A stretch of 64,000 bases of DNA from Thiothrix eikelboomii (GTDB lineage: Bacteria > Pseudomonadota > Gammaproteobacteria > Thiotrichales > Thiotrichaceae): NCBI RefSeq assembly GCF_900167255.1, contig NZ_FUYB01000001.1, positions 27,632 through 91,631 of the forward strand. The letters run 5' to 3'. The translations under genes were made by a program, and so were the position numbers. A model generated the notes under the pieces. That model was not told the origin of the DNA. It was given only the letters and a program-made list of their open reading frames with translations, and searched no databases. Each line of letters starts with the position of its first letter. Within the stretch, counting starts at the first letter, position 1. This document shows positions 37,400 to 46,526 of the stretch, piece by piece.

Positions 37400-38404
37400 T
37401 TATGACTTCACTTTGATGATCACCTTCCCCTTCGCCCGTCCTGTCTCGACATAAGCCAAAGCTTCCGCTATCGAGTCGAAGGGGAAGCTTCGATCTACGG
37501 ATGGTTTAATAGCACCAGACTCGATCAGTGCGCTGATTTCACCTAGCTGATTCCCGCTTGCTCGCATGAAAACAAAGCTGTAGTGGATACCACGCCGCTT
37601 TGCCTTGCTCCTGATGCGATGGCTCAACACGCTCAGCACCAGTTTCAAAGGCCAAGCTAGCTTTTTTTCTGCCGCAAATTCTGGTGTAGGCGGGCCGGAG
37701 ATGGAAACGAGGTAGCCACCTGGTTTGAGTACCTGTAGTGATTTCTCCAGCTCGTCGCTGCCAAGACTGTGCAGCACTACGTCGTAGTCGCGCAACTCGG
37801 TGGCGAAGTCCTGCTGCTTGTAGTCGATGACGACATCCGCACCCAGCGCTTTAACCCATTCGACATTGCGGGTGCTCGTCGTTGTCGCAACGAAGGCACC
37901 CAGATGCTTGGCCAACTGGATAGCAATACTACCCACACCACCGGAGCCAGCCTGAATGAATACTTTCTGCCCTTGCTTGAGCTTGGCGGTTTCGACCAGC
38001 ACCTGCCAAGCGGTCAAGCCAACCAGAGGGATAGAGGCTGCTTCCTCCATAGTCAGCTTGGTAGGCTTATGCGCAAGCGACCCTTCTTTGACGGCAATGT
38101 ACTCGGCGAAGGTGCCGATTCGGAAATCATCCGGTCGTGCATAGACTTCATCACCCGATTTGAATTTCCGCACACCTGAGCCGACCCTGATAACCGTACC
38201 GGCGACATCGTGTCCCAGCACTAGCGGCAGGCGATAGGGTAAGATAAGTTTGAACTCCCCGTTCCTGATCTTGATATCGAGAAGATTGACACTGGCTGCA
38301 TGGATCTGGATTAGGACATCCTCCTCCTGTAGTTCTGGCTCGCCTACTTCGGTCAGGTGACCGATTTCTTTCTTGCCGTAGCGATCAATGGTGAAGGCTT
38401 TCAT
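37400..38404 (-). CDS. Zinc-independent NADP-dependent quinone/alcohol oxidoreductase (MDR family)
   Basis: A 334-residue medium-chain dehydrogenase/reductase of the quinone oxidoreductase branch. A GroES-like N-terminus has PLVLGHDVAGTVIRVG, and the Rossmann motif is AGSGGVGSIAIQLAK, AxGGxG as in QOR. The catalytic zinc-binding cysteines of true alcohol dehydrogenases are absent. ATG 38404 starts the family sequence MKAFTIDRYGK; the frame extends upstream into the intergenic region. It is last in a leftward operon with two alpha/beta hydrolases under a divergent TetR regulator. It probably reduces quinones or enones. Substrate unknown. Confidence 0.82.
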   Translation of the reverse strand: MKAFTIDRYGKKEIGHLTEVGEPELQEEDVLIQIHAASVNLLDIKIRNGEFKLILPYRLPLVLGHDVAGTVIRVGSGVRKFKSGDEVYARPDDFRIGTFAEYIAVKEGSLAHKPTKLTMEEAASIPLVGLTAWQVLVETAKLKQGQKVFIQAGSGGVGSIAIQLAKHLGAFVATTTSTRNVEWVKALGADVVIDYKQQDFATELRDYDVVLHSLGSDELEKSLQVLKPGGYLVSISGPPTPEFAAEKKLAWPLKLVLSVLSHRIRSKAKRRGIHYSFVFMRASGNQLGEISALIESGAIKPSVDRSFPFDSIAEALAYVETGRAKGKVIIKVKS

Positions 38405-38468
38405 ATAGGTTTTCTCTTTTTTGAGTGTGTTTGAGTGTGTGAGTCGGCTGCAAGCAGCTTGCGTGGCA

Positions 38469-39332
38469 TCATTCTGCAAGAAAGGCCAAAGCTTGCCTCA
38501 CGAAGTCTTCATGATACTGGAAGATTCCGCCATGTCCGGCGTCTTCGTAGATAACGAGCCGCGAGTTCGGAATCCGCCGTGCCATATCGTGGCTCAGCGC
38601 GGTGGGTACCATAATATCATGGTCTCCATTGACAATCAGGACAGGCAAACGCAGATGGGATAGATCTTGCGACGTTTGCCGTCCCCAGTCCTTGATCGCC
38701 TTGAGTTGGCGAAAGAATGCGCTAGGTGTTGCCGCCTTGTCACGATCGGTTTTGCGCTCCTGCAAGCGCTTCAGAAAGGCGCTTGCCGCCTGCCGACCAT
38801 TGGCCGTAGAGGTGAAAAACAAGTAGGTTTTGGGATCACGCAGCGTCAACAGCCCCTTGAGCATCAGCGGCCAAGACACAGCGCCAACACGATCAATGCC
38901 TTGGCCGCCCGCTGGACCCGTGCCAGTGAGGATAAGCTTGCGCACGAGGTTTGGTGCTGTCAGCACCACCTCCTGCGCCACGAAGCCACCGAGCGAAAAG
39001 CCTAGTAGCTCGACTTGTTCAAAACCCATCGCACGGATGAGTAAGAGGGTATCACGTGCCATCTCGCCCACGGTCACTGGCGCAGTGCCACCGGACAAAC
39101 CGATTCCTCGGTAGTCGATAGCAATGACGCGATGCTGGCGGGCCAAGCCTTCCACGATGCGTGGGTCGAAGTTATCCAGTACCGCACCCCAATGATTGAG
39201 TAGCACCAGAGGAATACCGTTCTGCTGACCTAATTCACGGTAAGCGAAGGTAGTATCTCCTGCTTTGATCAGGTGAGTTGGGGCTTTTACATAGGATGGT
39301 GCCGACTGAGTATCAGGGTTGAAACTGTTCAT
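38469..39332 (-). CDS. Alpha/beta hydrolase (haloperoxidase-like), paralogue 1
   Basis: A 287-residue alpha/beta hydrolase. The nucleophile elbow GFSLGGF, the acid in a NGDHDIMVPT loop and the terminal histidine in YEDAGHGGIFQ form the catalytic triad. The central HWGAVLDNFDPR block carries the oxyanion-hole histidine. It lies 7 bases after a paralogue and 64 bases before the quinone oxidoreductase. Likely substrates are esters or lactones; non-heme haloperoxidase activity is possible because the family overlaps. It resembles its neighbour closely along the whole length. Confidence 0.8.
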   Translation of the reverse strand: MNSFNPDTQSAPSYVKAPTHLIKAGDTTFAYRELGQQNGIPLVLLNHWGAVLDNFDPRIVEGLARQHRVIAIDYRGIGLSGGTAPVTVGEMARDTLLLIRAMGFEQVELLGFSLGGFVAQEVVLTAPNLVRKLILTGTGPAGGQGIDRVGAVSWPLMLKGLLTLRDPKTYLFFTSTANGRQAASAFLKRLQERKTDRDKAATPSAFFRQLKAIKDWGRQTSQDLSHLRLPVLIVNGDHDIMVPTALSHDMARRIPNSRLVIYEDAGHGGIFQYHEDFVRQALAFLAE

Positions 39333-39339
39333 TTTTGAT

Positions 39340-40185
39340 TCATTCCGCTAAGAATTGGATCGCATGTTTGAGGAAGCGCTCGGGATACTGAAATTGTGCA
39401 CCGTGACCGGCATCTGGATAGATCAGCAACTGGGCATTGGGGATGTTCTGTGCCAAATGCCAAGAATTGATCGTGGGGATCATCACATCTTTGCGCCCGT
39501 TGAGCACCAAGGTGGGCTGCTGGATGGCATTTAGATAGGCGTAGGGGTTCTCGCCTGCCAGCGGCGGTAGATAGGCAGCATGGGCTTCAGCCTGTGCCTG
39601 AGCAACTGCGGCGGAACTGGGCGGGTCCTGATCGACACGCTGGTGACGACGTTCCCAAAAAGCCAGCCCAGCCTGCTGAGCAGCTTCGGAGCGCCCAAAA
39701 AACAGGTAGAGAAAGTCCTCCGCCGTCGGCACCGGACGGGGTGCGACTTCGAGCACCTTGGGCTCCATGTTCGGGTCACCGCCGCGCAAGCCAGTACCTA
39801 GCAGTAGTAACTTGCGTACCAGTTGCGGATGGCGCAGTGCTACTTCCTGTACTTGGAAACCACCGAGCGAAAAACCTAGCAGATCTACCTGTGACAGACC
39901 TAGTGCACGGATCACCTGTGCAATGTCATCGGCCATGTCTTCAATACGGTTGCGTGGAGTACCGCTCGACGAGGCGATGCCGCGCCCGTTGAAAAGGATC
40001 ACTTCGCGGTCTGCAGCCAGTCCATCGGTCAACAGCGGATCCCAATGATCCATACCACCTCGGAAGTGTTGCACGAAGAATAGCGGTGGCTGCGAACCAG
40101 AAGCATTGCCCCAGCGGCGGTAGGCGAATTTGTCGCCATCTACTTCGATCAATTGTGTGGGTGCGGTCAGGTGAGTGATGCTCAT
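39340..40185 (-). CDS. Alpha/beta hydrolase, paralogue 2
   Basis: A 281-residue alpha/beta hydrolase, first gene of the TetR-controlled leftward operon. The elbow GFSLGGF, the NGRKDVMIPT acid loop and YPDAGHGAQFQYPE with its histidine complete the triad, in the same order as in its downstream paralogue. The shared start (HLTAPTQLI versus HLIKAG) and shared GFSLGGF context indicate tandem duplication followed by divergence. The start at 40185 lies 128 bases from the divergent TetR gene. Confidence 0.8.
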   Translation of the reverse strand: MSITHLTAPTQLIEVDGDKFAYRRWGNASGSQPPLFFVQHFRGGMDHWDPLLTDGLAADREVILFNGRGIASSSGTPRNRIEDMADDIAQVIRALGLSQVDLLGFSLGGFQVQEVALRHPQLVRKLLLLGTGLRGGDPNMEPKVLEVAPRPVPTAEDFLYLFFGRSEAAQQAGLAFWERRHQRVDQDPPSSAAVAQAQAEAHAAYLPPLAGENPYAYLNAIQQPTLVLNGRKDVMIPTINSWHLAQNIPNAQLLIYPDAGHGAQFQYPERFLKHAIQFLAE

Positions 40186-40215
40186 GATTAGGGTCCTTTC
40201 AATTAATGTTTATTA

Positions 40216-40229
40216 ATGATGACGATCAT
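40216..40229. promoter_or_regulatory. Dyad in the divergent TetR/hydrolase promoter
   Basis: ATGAT-GACG-ATCAT, an inverted repeat with 5-bp arms, lies in the 128-bp gap between the hydrolase operon and the divergent TetR gene. It is a plausible operator for that regulator. The arms are short, so the assignment is tentative. Confidence 0.4.
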
Positions 40230-40313
40230 AATCTAAACTGTCAAGTATTTTGATGATGGGTGACATCAATGTATACTGGAAGCTCCTAACAGAGATGAAA
40301 AAGTCAGTTCGAT

Positions 40314-40871
40314 ATGAAGATTACCAAAGCACAAGCACAAGCGAACCGGGCGCATATTGTCGAAACAGCCTCTAAACTCTTTCGTGAGCATGGCTACGAC
40401 GGTGTTGGTGTTGCCGACCTAATGGCTGCTGCGGGTTTTACTCATGGCGGCTTCTACAAGCATTTCGACTCCAAGGCCGATTTAATGGCGGAAGCCACCG
40501 TTTGTGGCTTCTCGCAAACCGTGGCAATGATCGAAGATTCAGATCTTGCTGGATTTGTGCAGCAGTACTTGTCTAGGCAGCACCGTGATGCTCCTGGTGA
40601 AGGTTGCACGATGGCAGCATTGAGTGCAGACGCGGCGCGTCAGCCAAAGCCCGTCAGAGAAGTCTTTGCTGCTGGACTAGAGCGTTTGCTTGCAGTGCTG
40701 AATCCCGATGCTACTGAGGATATGGCTCTATCGCGTGAGACACGCGCTAAGAACATTAATGCGATTGCGCTGGCTGTCGGTGCGCTCATGCTGTCACGGG
40801 CTTGTCCCGATGATTCTCCGCTTGCTGATGAAATCCTAGAAACCTGCCGCGAAAAAATCAGCTCGCTTTAG
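40314..40871 (+). CDS. TetR/AcrR-family transcriptional regulator
   Basis: A 185-residue repressor. The N-terminal HTH spans about residues 8-55 with RAHIVETASKLFREHGYDGVG and the recognition-helix block AAGFTHGGFYKHFDSKADLM. The ligand domain includes GCTMAALSADAARQ, typical of the AcrR-type branch that often guards oxidoreductases and hydrolases induced by electrophiles or quinones. It is divergent from the two hydrolases and the quinone oxidoreductase, and most likely represses that operon. It ends 9 bases from the convergent puuB gene. Confidence 0.85.
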   Translation: MKITKAQAQANRAHIVETASKLFREHGYDGVGVADLMAAAGFTHGGFYKHFDSKADLMAEATVCGFSQTVAMIEDSDLAGFVQQYLSRQHRDAPGEGCTMAALSADAARQPKPVREVFAAGLERLLAVLNPDATEDMALSRETRAKNINAIALAVGALMLSRACPDDSPLADEILETCREKISSL

Positions 40872-40880
40872 AGAGCGCTA

Positions 40881-42188
40881 TCAAAACCGATCTCGCAGTG
40901 AATAATACATCATAGCCGTCACTAACAACGGCCAGCGCAGCCAAGTTCCACCGGGAAACGACCAATTTGGTAATTTAGCCATGACCTCAAAACGCTCAGC
41001 CGTACCGGCAAGCGCTTCCGCTAATAATTTACCCGCTAAAGTTGCTAAAGCCACCCCATGCCCAGAATAACCACTCGCCGAAAAGACATTAGGTTGTAAG
41101 CGGGTAAAATAAGGTAAGCGATTCACCGTGACTGCTAGCGTCCCCCCCCATGAATACTCAATATTAGCCTTGGCCAATTGTGGAAAGACTGCCAGCATTC
41201 TAGGACGCACTAACGCAGGAATATCCTTTGGAAATTTAAAACTATAACTTTCACCACCACCAAACAATAAACGCTGATCCGCACTCATTCGGAAATAATT
41301 CACTACAAACGCTGAATCCGCCACCGCGTAACGATTGGGTATTAAATCTTGAATTTGCGCCATGCTTAAAGGCTCAGTCGCAACTATGTAGTTATTAATC
41401 GGCATTACTCGAGAAGCAATTTTCGGTTCTAAATCATCTAAGTAACCATTACATGCCAAAACTAAATAATCCGCAGTAACCTGCCCCTGAGCCGTATTCA
41501 CCGCTAGTTTAGCGCCCTTAGTATAGTTTATGGCGGGCGAACGCTCATAAATGATCACACCGGCACGTTTTGCCGCTGCTGCTAAACCCAAGGCATAATT
41601 GAGTGGATGTAGATGCGCTGCCCCTAAATTGAGCATGCCACCGTAATATAAAGGCGAATGCAATTCTTGCTGGAGAGCCGCCTGATCTAAAAATTGAATA
41701 TCAGTGTAGGCATAATCGCGCTGCAATTTTTCAGCAAACTCACGGCTCGCTTGCACAAAACGCCGCCGATGATCCGCATGAATAATCCCTGCTTGCAGAT
41801 CACAACTTATTTGGTATTTGTGAATTAAATCTTTGCACAGCTGCACGGCTTCTAAAGATAAATCCCAGAGTGCTTGGGCTTGGGTACGGCCAACCAGCAC
41901 CTCAAGCTCAGCCTGATCTTTATTCCAACCGGTACCGACTTGCCCACCATTGCGCCCCGACGCCCCCCAACCGACTCGATGCGCCTCCAGTAAAACGACT
42001 TGATAACCCGCTTCAGCTAAATGCAGAGCTGCCGATAAGCCGGTATATCCGCCCCCAATGATGCATACATCGGCAGTGATAGTGCCTTGCAGCTGGGGAG
42101 CATCAGACAAGGTATTCGCCGTGGCCGCATACCAAGAAGCCGGGTATTGCCCCGGCCGATCATTGCTATATAAAAAACCAGTCGCCAT
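40881..42188 (-). CDS. puuB: Gamma-glutamylputrescine oxidase-like FAD oxidoreductase
   Basis: A 435-residue flavoprotein of the DAO family. GGGYTG (45-50) binds FAD, and the following GWGASGRNGGQVGTGW block matches PuuB/OrdL-type amine oxidases. PuuB oxidises gamma-glutamylputrescine to gamma-glutamyl-gamma-aminobutyraldehyde. It is last in a leftward operon after PuuA-like and SpuC-like genes; its ATG shares a base with the aminotransferase stop (TAATG). Other DAO-family amine oxidases are possible by sequence alone, but the operon supports the polyamine role. Confidence 0.85.
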   Translation of the reverse strand: MATGFLYSNDRPGQYPASWYAATANTLSDAPQLQGTITADVCIIGGGYTGLSAALHLAEAGYQVVLLEAHRVGWGASGRNGGQVGTGWNKDQAELEVLVGRTQAQALWDLSLEAVQLCKDLIHKYQISCDLQAGIIHADHRRRFVQASREFAEKLQRDYAYTDIQFLDQAALQQELHSPLYYGGMLNLGAAHLHPLNYALGLAAAAKRAGVIIYERSPAINYTKGAKLAVNTAQGQVTADYLVLACNGYLDDLEPKIASRVMPINNYIVATEPLSMAQIQDLIPNRYAVADSAFVVNYFRMSADQRLLFGGGESYSFKFPKDIPALVRPRMLAVFPQLAKANIEYSWGGTLAVTVNRLPYFTRLQPNVFSASGYSGHGVALATLAGKLLAEALAGTAERFEVMAKLPNWSFPGGTWLRWPLLVTAMMYYSLRDRF

Positions 42189-43558
42189 TAACTGAAGAAG
42201 CCTTGATCCTTAGCCTGAGCATAGGTTTGATCTAGGGTGAGGGTGGCTTTTTCAATGAGTTCATCTACTTCGCTGTGGCTAATCACCAAGGGTGGCGAAA
42301 TAATCATGGTGTCACCTACATGACGCATCACTAAGCCATTATTAAAGCTATGCTCACGGCAGATTAAACCCACCGTACCCTTTTCCACTTTGAACGGTGC
42401 ACGCTTAGTTTTATTGGGGGTTAATTCAATCCCCCCCACTAAACCAAGCATGCGTGCCTCGCCAACCAGTGGATGTTCTGCCAGTTTTAACCAGCGCTCT
42501 TGCAGATACGGGCCAATATCCGATTTGACCCGCTGCGGTAAGTTTTCACTCTCCAAAATATTCAAGGTCGCTAAAGCCGCTGCACAAGCCACCGGATGCC
42601 CTGAATAGGTATAGCCGTGATAAAACTCACCGTGATTCGCAATCACATCAAACACCCGATCACTAACCAAGACTCCACCCATCGGGATGTAACCCGCCGT
42701 GAGGCCTTTAGCAATCGTCATTAAATCTGGCTTGATCCCAAAATAATCTGCACCAAACCACTCACCCGTCCGCCCGAATCCCGTGATCACTTCATCCGTA
42801 ATTAGCAGAATGTCATACTTGCGACAAATCCGTTCAATCTCTGGCCAGTAAGTCAGGGGTGGAATCACCACACCACCAGCCCCTTGAATGGGTTCGCCAA
42901 TAAATGCAGCGACCTTATCCGCACCAAGCTCCAGAATTTTGGACTCTAGCTCCCGCGCCCTTTGTAAGCCGAATTCATTCGGGTCAAGATCACCGCCATC
43001 GCCATACCAATAGGGTTGATTGATATGCACAATGCCAGGAATCGGTAAGCCACCCTGCTCGTGTACCACACTAAAACCACCTAAGCTCGCCCCTGCCACT
43101 GTTGAGCCGTGGTAAGCGTTCTTGCGTGAGATAATCACCTGACGCTCGGGTTGGCCTTGGGCAGCCCAGAAATGCCGCACCATCCGCAAAATAGTGTCAT
43201 TAGCATCCGAACCTGAGCCAGTGAAAAATACATGATTCATCTGCTCAGGGGCTAAACTCGTCAAGCGGGCGGCTAATTCGATGACGGGGGGGTGGCTAGT
43301 CTGGAAAAAGGTGTTGTAGTAGGGGAGTTCACGCATTTGCGCACTAACGGCTTGGACGATTGCTTCCCGCCCGTAGCCGACCCCGACACACCATAAACCT
43401 GCCATGCCATCAAGAATGCGATTGCCTTTGCTGTCATAAATATAAACGCCTTCCGCGTGTGTAATGACCCGCGCTCCTTTTTGATTCAAATGCGCAGTAT
43501 CAGTGAATGGATGAATATGATGAGCTGCATCTTGTGCTTGATAATGGGTCATCGTCAT
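42188..43558 (-). CDS. spuC: Polyamine-type class III aminotransferase (putrescine-pyruvate, SpuC-like)
   Basis: A 456-residue PLP-dependent omega-aminotransferase with the catalytic lysine at about 284 in TIAKGLTAGYIPMG. GLWCVGVGYGR and ITGFGRTG complete the class III signature. SpuC transfers the amino group of putrescine, cadaverine or related amines to pyruvate. It lies between PuuA- and PuuB-like genes with 7 bases before it. Both a gamma-glutamyl route and a transaminase route are thus encoded in one operon, as in Pseudomonas spu/puu clusters. Confidence 0.88.
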   Translation of the reverse strand: MTMTHYQAQDAAHHIHPFTDTAHLNQKGARVITHAEGVYIYDSKGNRILDGMAGLWCVGVGYGREAIVQAVSAQMRELPYYNTFFQTSHPPVIELAARLTSLAPEQMNHVFFTGSGSDANDTILRMVRHFWAAQGQPERQVIISRKNAYHGSTVAGASLGGFSVVHEQGGLPIPGIVHINQPYWYGDGGDLDPNEFGLQRARELESKILELGADKVAAFIGEPIQGAGGVVIPPLTYWPEIERICRKYDILLITDEVITGFGRTGEWFGADYFGIKPDLMTIAKGLTAGYIPMGGVLVSDRVFDVIANHGEFYHGYTYSGHPVACAAALATLNILESENLPQRVKSDIGPYLQERWLKLAEHPLVGEARMLGLVGGIELTPNKTKRAPFKVEKGTVGLICREHSFNNGLVMRHVGDTMIISPPLVISHSEVDELIEKATLTLDQTYAQAKDQGFFS

Positions 43559-43565
43559 TCCTTAA

Positions 43566-44945
43566 TTAAACAGTGAGTAACAAGTGTTCACGCTCCCAAG
43601 GGCTGACAACTTGCATATATTCTTCAAACTCACAGGTTTTCAGGGCTTTATAGATGTCTGAGAACTGGTGGCCTAATAGCTCTTGTAGTTCTTCACAATC
43701 ATCAAAAGCGACCATCGCCTCTTGTAAACCACGGGGTAAGCCGTATTTGGTATCTTGTTGGGCATTACCGAGAAACTCTGTACTTGGCTCTAAACGATGT
43801 GCCATACCGAGATAGCCCGTTGCAAGACTGGCTGCAATTGCGAGATATGGGTTGGTATCCATCCCTGCAATGCGATTTTCCACCCGTCGTGCTTCTGGCG
43901 GGCTGCGTGGAACACGCAAGCCAGCAGAACGATTATCCACTGACCACTCCAAATTAATCGGCGCAGAATAACCAGGCATCAAACGGCGGAATGAATTGAC
44001 ATAGGGAGCCATAATGCAGGTGGCCGCTTCTAAATAGGTTTGTTGCCCAGCGATAAAGTTATAAAACAGTGGAGTTGGTTCACCCTTAGCATCCGAGAAG
44101 ATATTCTTGCCAGTCTTAGCATCCACCACACTTTGATGAATATGCATCGCACTGCCGGGTTCTAACTCCATCGGCTTAGCCATAAAAGTGGCATAGCAAT
44201 TATGCCGCATCGCAGCTTCACGAATGAGACGCTTGAAAATGAATACATGATCAGCCAAGAGCAGTGGATCACCGTGCATGAGATTGATTTCAAGCTGGGC
44301 GGGGCCACCTTCTTGGATAATCGTATTGATTTCCAAACCTTGAGCATCCGCAAACTTATAAATATCCTCAATAATCGGCTCATACTCATCCAAAGCCATC
44401 ATCGAAAAGGCTTGACGTCCGACACTTTGCCGCCCAGAGCGCCCCACTGGAGGTTTGAGTGGAATATCAGGATCAATATTGCGTTCAGTGAGATAAAACT
44501 CTAACTCAGGGGCAACAATCGCCTTCCAACCTTTATCGGCATATTTGTTAATCACCCGCTTTAATACATTCCGTGGAGCACAAGGCACTGGCATCCCATT
44601 TTGATAATAGAGATCATGAATCACCATTAAGCTCGGATGGCGCGCCCAAGGTAAGGCTCGCACGCTCGATAAGTCTGGCACTAAGCGCAGGTCGATTTCA
44701 GTAGTGTATTCTTCAGAATCAAACTCGAAATACTTACCAGTAATCGTTTGAAAAAAGATACTAAAGGGCAAAAACGCAGGTTGTAGCTCACCAAATCGAG
44801 AGGCAGGCATGACTTTGCCACGGGCGACACCATGAATATCGGCGACGACGCATTCTACTTCATCAATTTGGTAACGGCGGATTAGGTCTTTTAAATCATC
44901 TTGAGAGTCAGATTTGAGGGAGATATGAGTGTTTTGATCGCTCAT
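43566..44945 (-). CDS. puuA: Gamma-glutamylpolyamine synthetase (glutamine synthetase family)
   Basis: A 459-residue member of the glutamine synthetase superfamily of the PuuA/SpuI branch, which ligates glutamate to putrescine or other polyamines using ATP. GS-type catalytic blocks are seen: GSAMHIHQS (ATP/metal site), APINLEWSVDNRSAGLRVPRS and the nucleotide-binding VENRIAGMDTNPYLA. The start at 44945 follows the divergent regulatory region that holds two palindromes. It is first in the polyamine degradation operon, consistent with gamma-glutamylation as the first step. Confidence 0.9.
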   Translation of the reverse strand: MSDQNTHISLKSDSQDDLKDLIRRYQIDEVECVVADIHGVARGKVMPASRFGELQPAFLPFSIFFQTITGKYFEFDSEEYTTEIDLRLVPDLSSVRALPWARHPSLMVIHDLYYQNGMPVPCAPRNVLKRVINKYADKGWKAIVAPELEFYLTERNIDPDIPLKPPVGRSGRQSVGRQAFSMMALDEYEPIIEDIYKFADAQGLEINTIIQEGGPAQLEINLMHGDPLLLADHVFIFKRLIREAAMRHNCYATFMAKPMELEPGSAMHIHQSVVDAKTGKNIFSDAKGEPTPLFYNFIAGQQTYLEAATCIMAPYVNSFRRLMPGYSAPINLEWSVDNRSAGLRVPRSPPEARRVENRIAGMDTNPYLAIAASLATGYLGMAHRLEPSTEFLGNAQQDTKYGLPRGLQEAMVAFDDCEELQELLGHQFSDIYKALKTCEFEEYMQVVSPWEREHLLLTV

Positions 44946-44987
44946 GATTGCACGCTTCGGACTAGTTCCTAGTCGGTTATTGAGATT

Positions 44988-44999
44988 ATGTGATCACAT
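44988..44999. promoter_or_regulatory. Palindrome ATGTGATCACAT near puuA
   Basis: A perfect 12-bp palindrome 42 bp upstream of the puuA start. A second copy with the same TGTGATCACA core lies exactly 200 bp to the right near potF. It is a likely site for a polyamine-responsive repressor (GntR/PuuR-type). The TGTGA and TCACA arms resemble CRP half-sites but have no spacer between them, so CRP is unlikely. Confidence 0.6.
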
Positions 45000-45186
45000 T
45001 TTCCGGGGTCGCTGCTTAAAAGTCAACTATCGGCTGCTCGATAAGTGCAACAAAGCATGCTGCATAGCAACAAGCATCGTCAGAAACTAACCTCCTGCTA
45101 AGCGGTTGGTGACTATAGGAATTTTTTTAGCGCTAAACGGTCATAATGAGGTCAAAATACTTGACCCGCCTCAGGATCAAAGCCAT

Positions 45187-45200
45187 ATTGTGATCACATT
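45187..45200. promoter_or_regulatory. Palindrome ATTGTGATCACATT near potF
   Basis: The core TGTGATCACA (45189-45198) matches the site at 44989-44998, and the right flanks (CATTTTCC versus CATTTACC) also agree. The centre lies about 53 bases before a perfect TATAAT at 45244-45249, which is a -10 box for potF. Presumably this is the second operator of a shared regulator. The 354-bp region 44946-45299 holds no gene. Confidence 0.6.
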
Positions 45201-45299
45201 TACCTAAGTGAAAAAATTGTTAATCAAACCGAGGCTTAATCCCTATAATGAAGCGGTAGATTTGAGGAATTAGTTTAAATCGTAAGGGGAACATTTCAG

Positions 45300-46418
45300 A
45301 TGAAAGAAACATTTGCTCATTTTAAAAAGTTAGCAGTGTCCACGATGGTGGCTACCACCCTAGCCTTCAGTGTAGCTACCCCCAGTACCGCTGAAGAGCG
45401 TAGCTTAAATATCTATAACTGGTCAGATTACATTGATAATGATGTACTCAAAGAGTTCACGGAAAAAACCGGCATCAAAGTCAATTATGATGTGTTTGAC
45501 TCCAATGAACTGCTCGAAACCAAGCTGTCTGCGGGTTCTTCCGGTTATGATTTAGTAGTCCCCACGGCTAACTTCTTAGCACGGCAAATCGAAGCCAAGA
45601 TTTTCCAAAAGCTCGACAAAACCAAACTACCGAATTTGGCCAACTCTTGGGATATGGTTAATGAGCGGGTTGCGGTCTACGACCCTGGCCAAGAATACTC
45701 CGTCAATTATCTGTGGGGAACGATTGGGGTTGGCTATTCTGAAGAGAAAGTGAAAAAGCTATTGCCCGATGCCCCTGTAGACTCTTGGGATATGGTTTTC
45801 AAGCCAGAAGTAGCCAGTAAATTAGCCGAGTGTGGTATCTATTTGTTGGATTCGTCCACGGATATTATCCCGCCTGCGTTGAAATACTTAGGCTTAGACC
45901 CTAATGATTTTAGTAAAGACAATCTAAAAAAAGCCGAGGAATTACTCTTAAAAGTTCGCCCATATATTAAGAAATTCCACTCATCCGAGTTCATTACTGC
46001 CCTAGCCAATGGTGATATTTGTGTGGCGGTGGGTTTCTCTGGGGATATTTTCCAAGCCGAATCGCGGGCTGCTGAAGCCAAAAACGGTATTACTGTTAAA
46101 TATGTTATCCCTAAAGAAGGTAGTACCATGTGGTTTGACCAGATGGCTATTCCAGCTGATGCTAAAAATGTCGCCGAAGCCCATGAGTTTATTAACTTTG
46201 TGATGGAGCCTAAGAATATCGCTCGCATTTCTAATGCAGTCTCTTATGCGAATGGCAATAAGCCCTCACAAGAGTTTATTAATAAAGAAATCTTGGAAAA
46301 TCCCGCTATTTATCCTACGGAAGAAGTAATGAAAAATCTCTTCACGGTTAAAACCTTGGATAATAGCACTCAACGCTTATTCAATCGTTCTTGGACGACG
46401 ATTAAAAGTGGTCAATAA
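45300..46418 (+). CDS. potF: Putrescine/polyamine ABC transporter substrate-binding protein
   Basis: A 372-residue periplasmic binding protein. The signal peptide ends near PSTA-EE; the mature sequence begins SLNIYNWSDYIDNDV, the family's polyamine-binding start. The fold's later FITALANGDICVAVGFSGD and YPTEEVMKNLF are present. Its role is capture of putrescine or spermidine. It opens the potFGHI operon. A perfect hairpin (46442-46467) after the gene may uncouple its higher expression from that of the membrane components, a common arrangement for binding proteins. Confidence 0.92.
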   Translation: MKETFAHFKKLAVSTMVATTLAFSVATPSTAEERSLNIYNWSDYIDNDVLKEFTEKTGIKVNYDVFDSNELLETKLSAGSSGYDLVVPTANFLARQIEAKIFQKLDKTKLPNLANSWDMVNERVAVYDPGQEYSVNYLWGTIGVGYSEEKVKKLLPDAPVDSWDMVFKPEVASKLAECGIYLLDSSTDIIPPALKYLGLDPNDFSKDNLKKAEELLLKVRPYIKKFHSSEFITALANGDICVAVGFSGDIFQAESRAAEAKNGITVKYVIPKEGSTMWFDQMAIPADAKNVAEAHEFINFVMEPKNIARISNAVSYANGNKPSQEFINKEILENPAIYPTEEVMKNLFTVKTLDNSTQRLFNRSWTTIKSGQ

Positions 46419-46441
46419 GCACTAGTACTTAGCTATTCAAC

Positions 46442-46467
46442 ATCGGCTTCAAACGCTTGAAGCCGAT
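46442..46467 (+). terminator. Hairpin between potF and potG
   Basis: ATCGGCTTCAA (46442-46452) pairs perfectly with TTGAAGCCGAT (46457-46467) around a 4-base loop. It lies 24 bases after the potF stop inside the operon. It could be a partial terminator or an mRNA-stabilising element giving more PotF than PotGHI. Confidence 0.6.
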
Positions 46468-46526
46468 ATGTCAAACTGCTATTAAGCAAATCTCATTACT
46501 ATTGGGTGTCGGAAGGAGTAGCACAG

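Noticed and set aside
44988-44999. CRP binding site
   Set aside because: CRP sites have TGTGA-N6-TCACA; here the two arms touch with no spacer.
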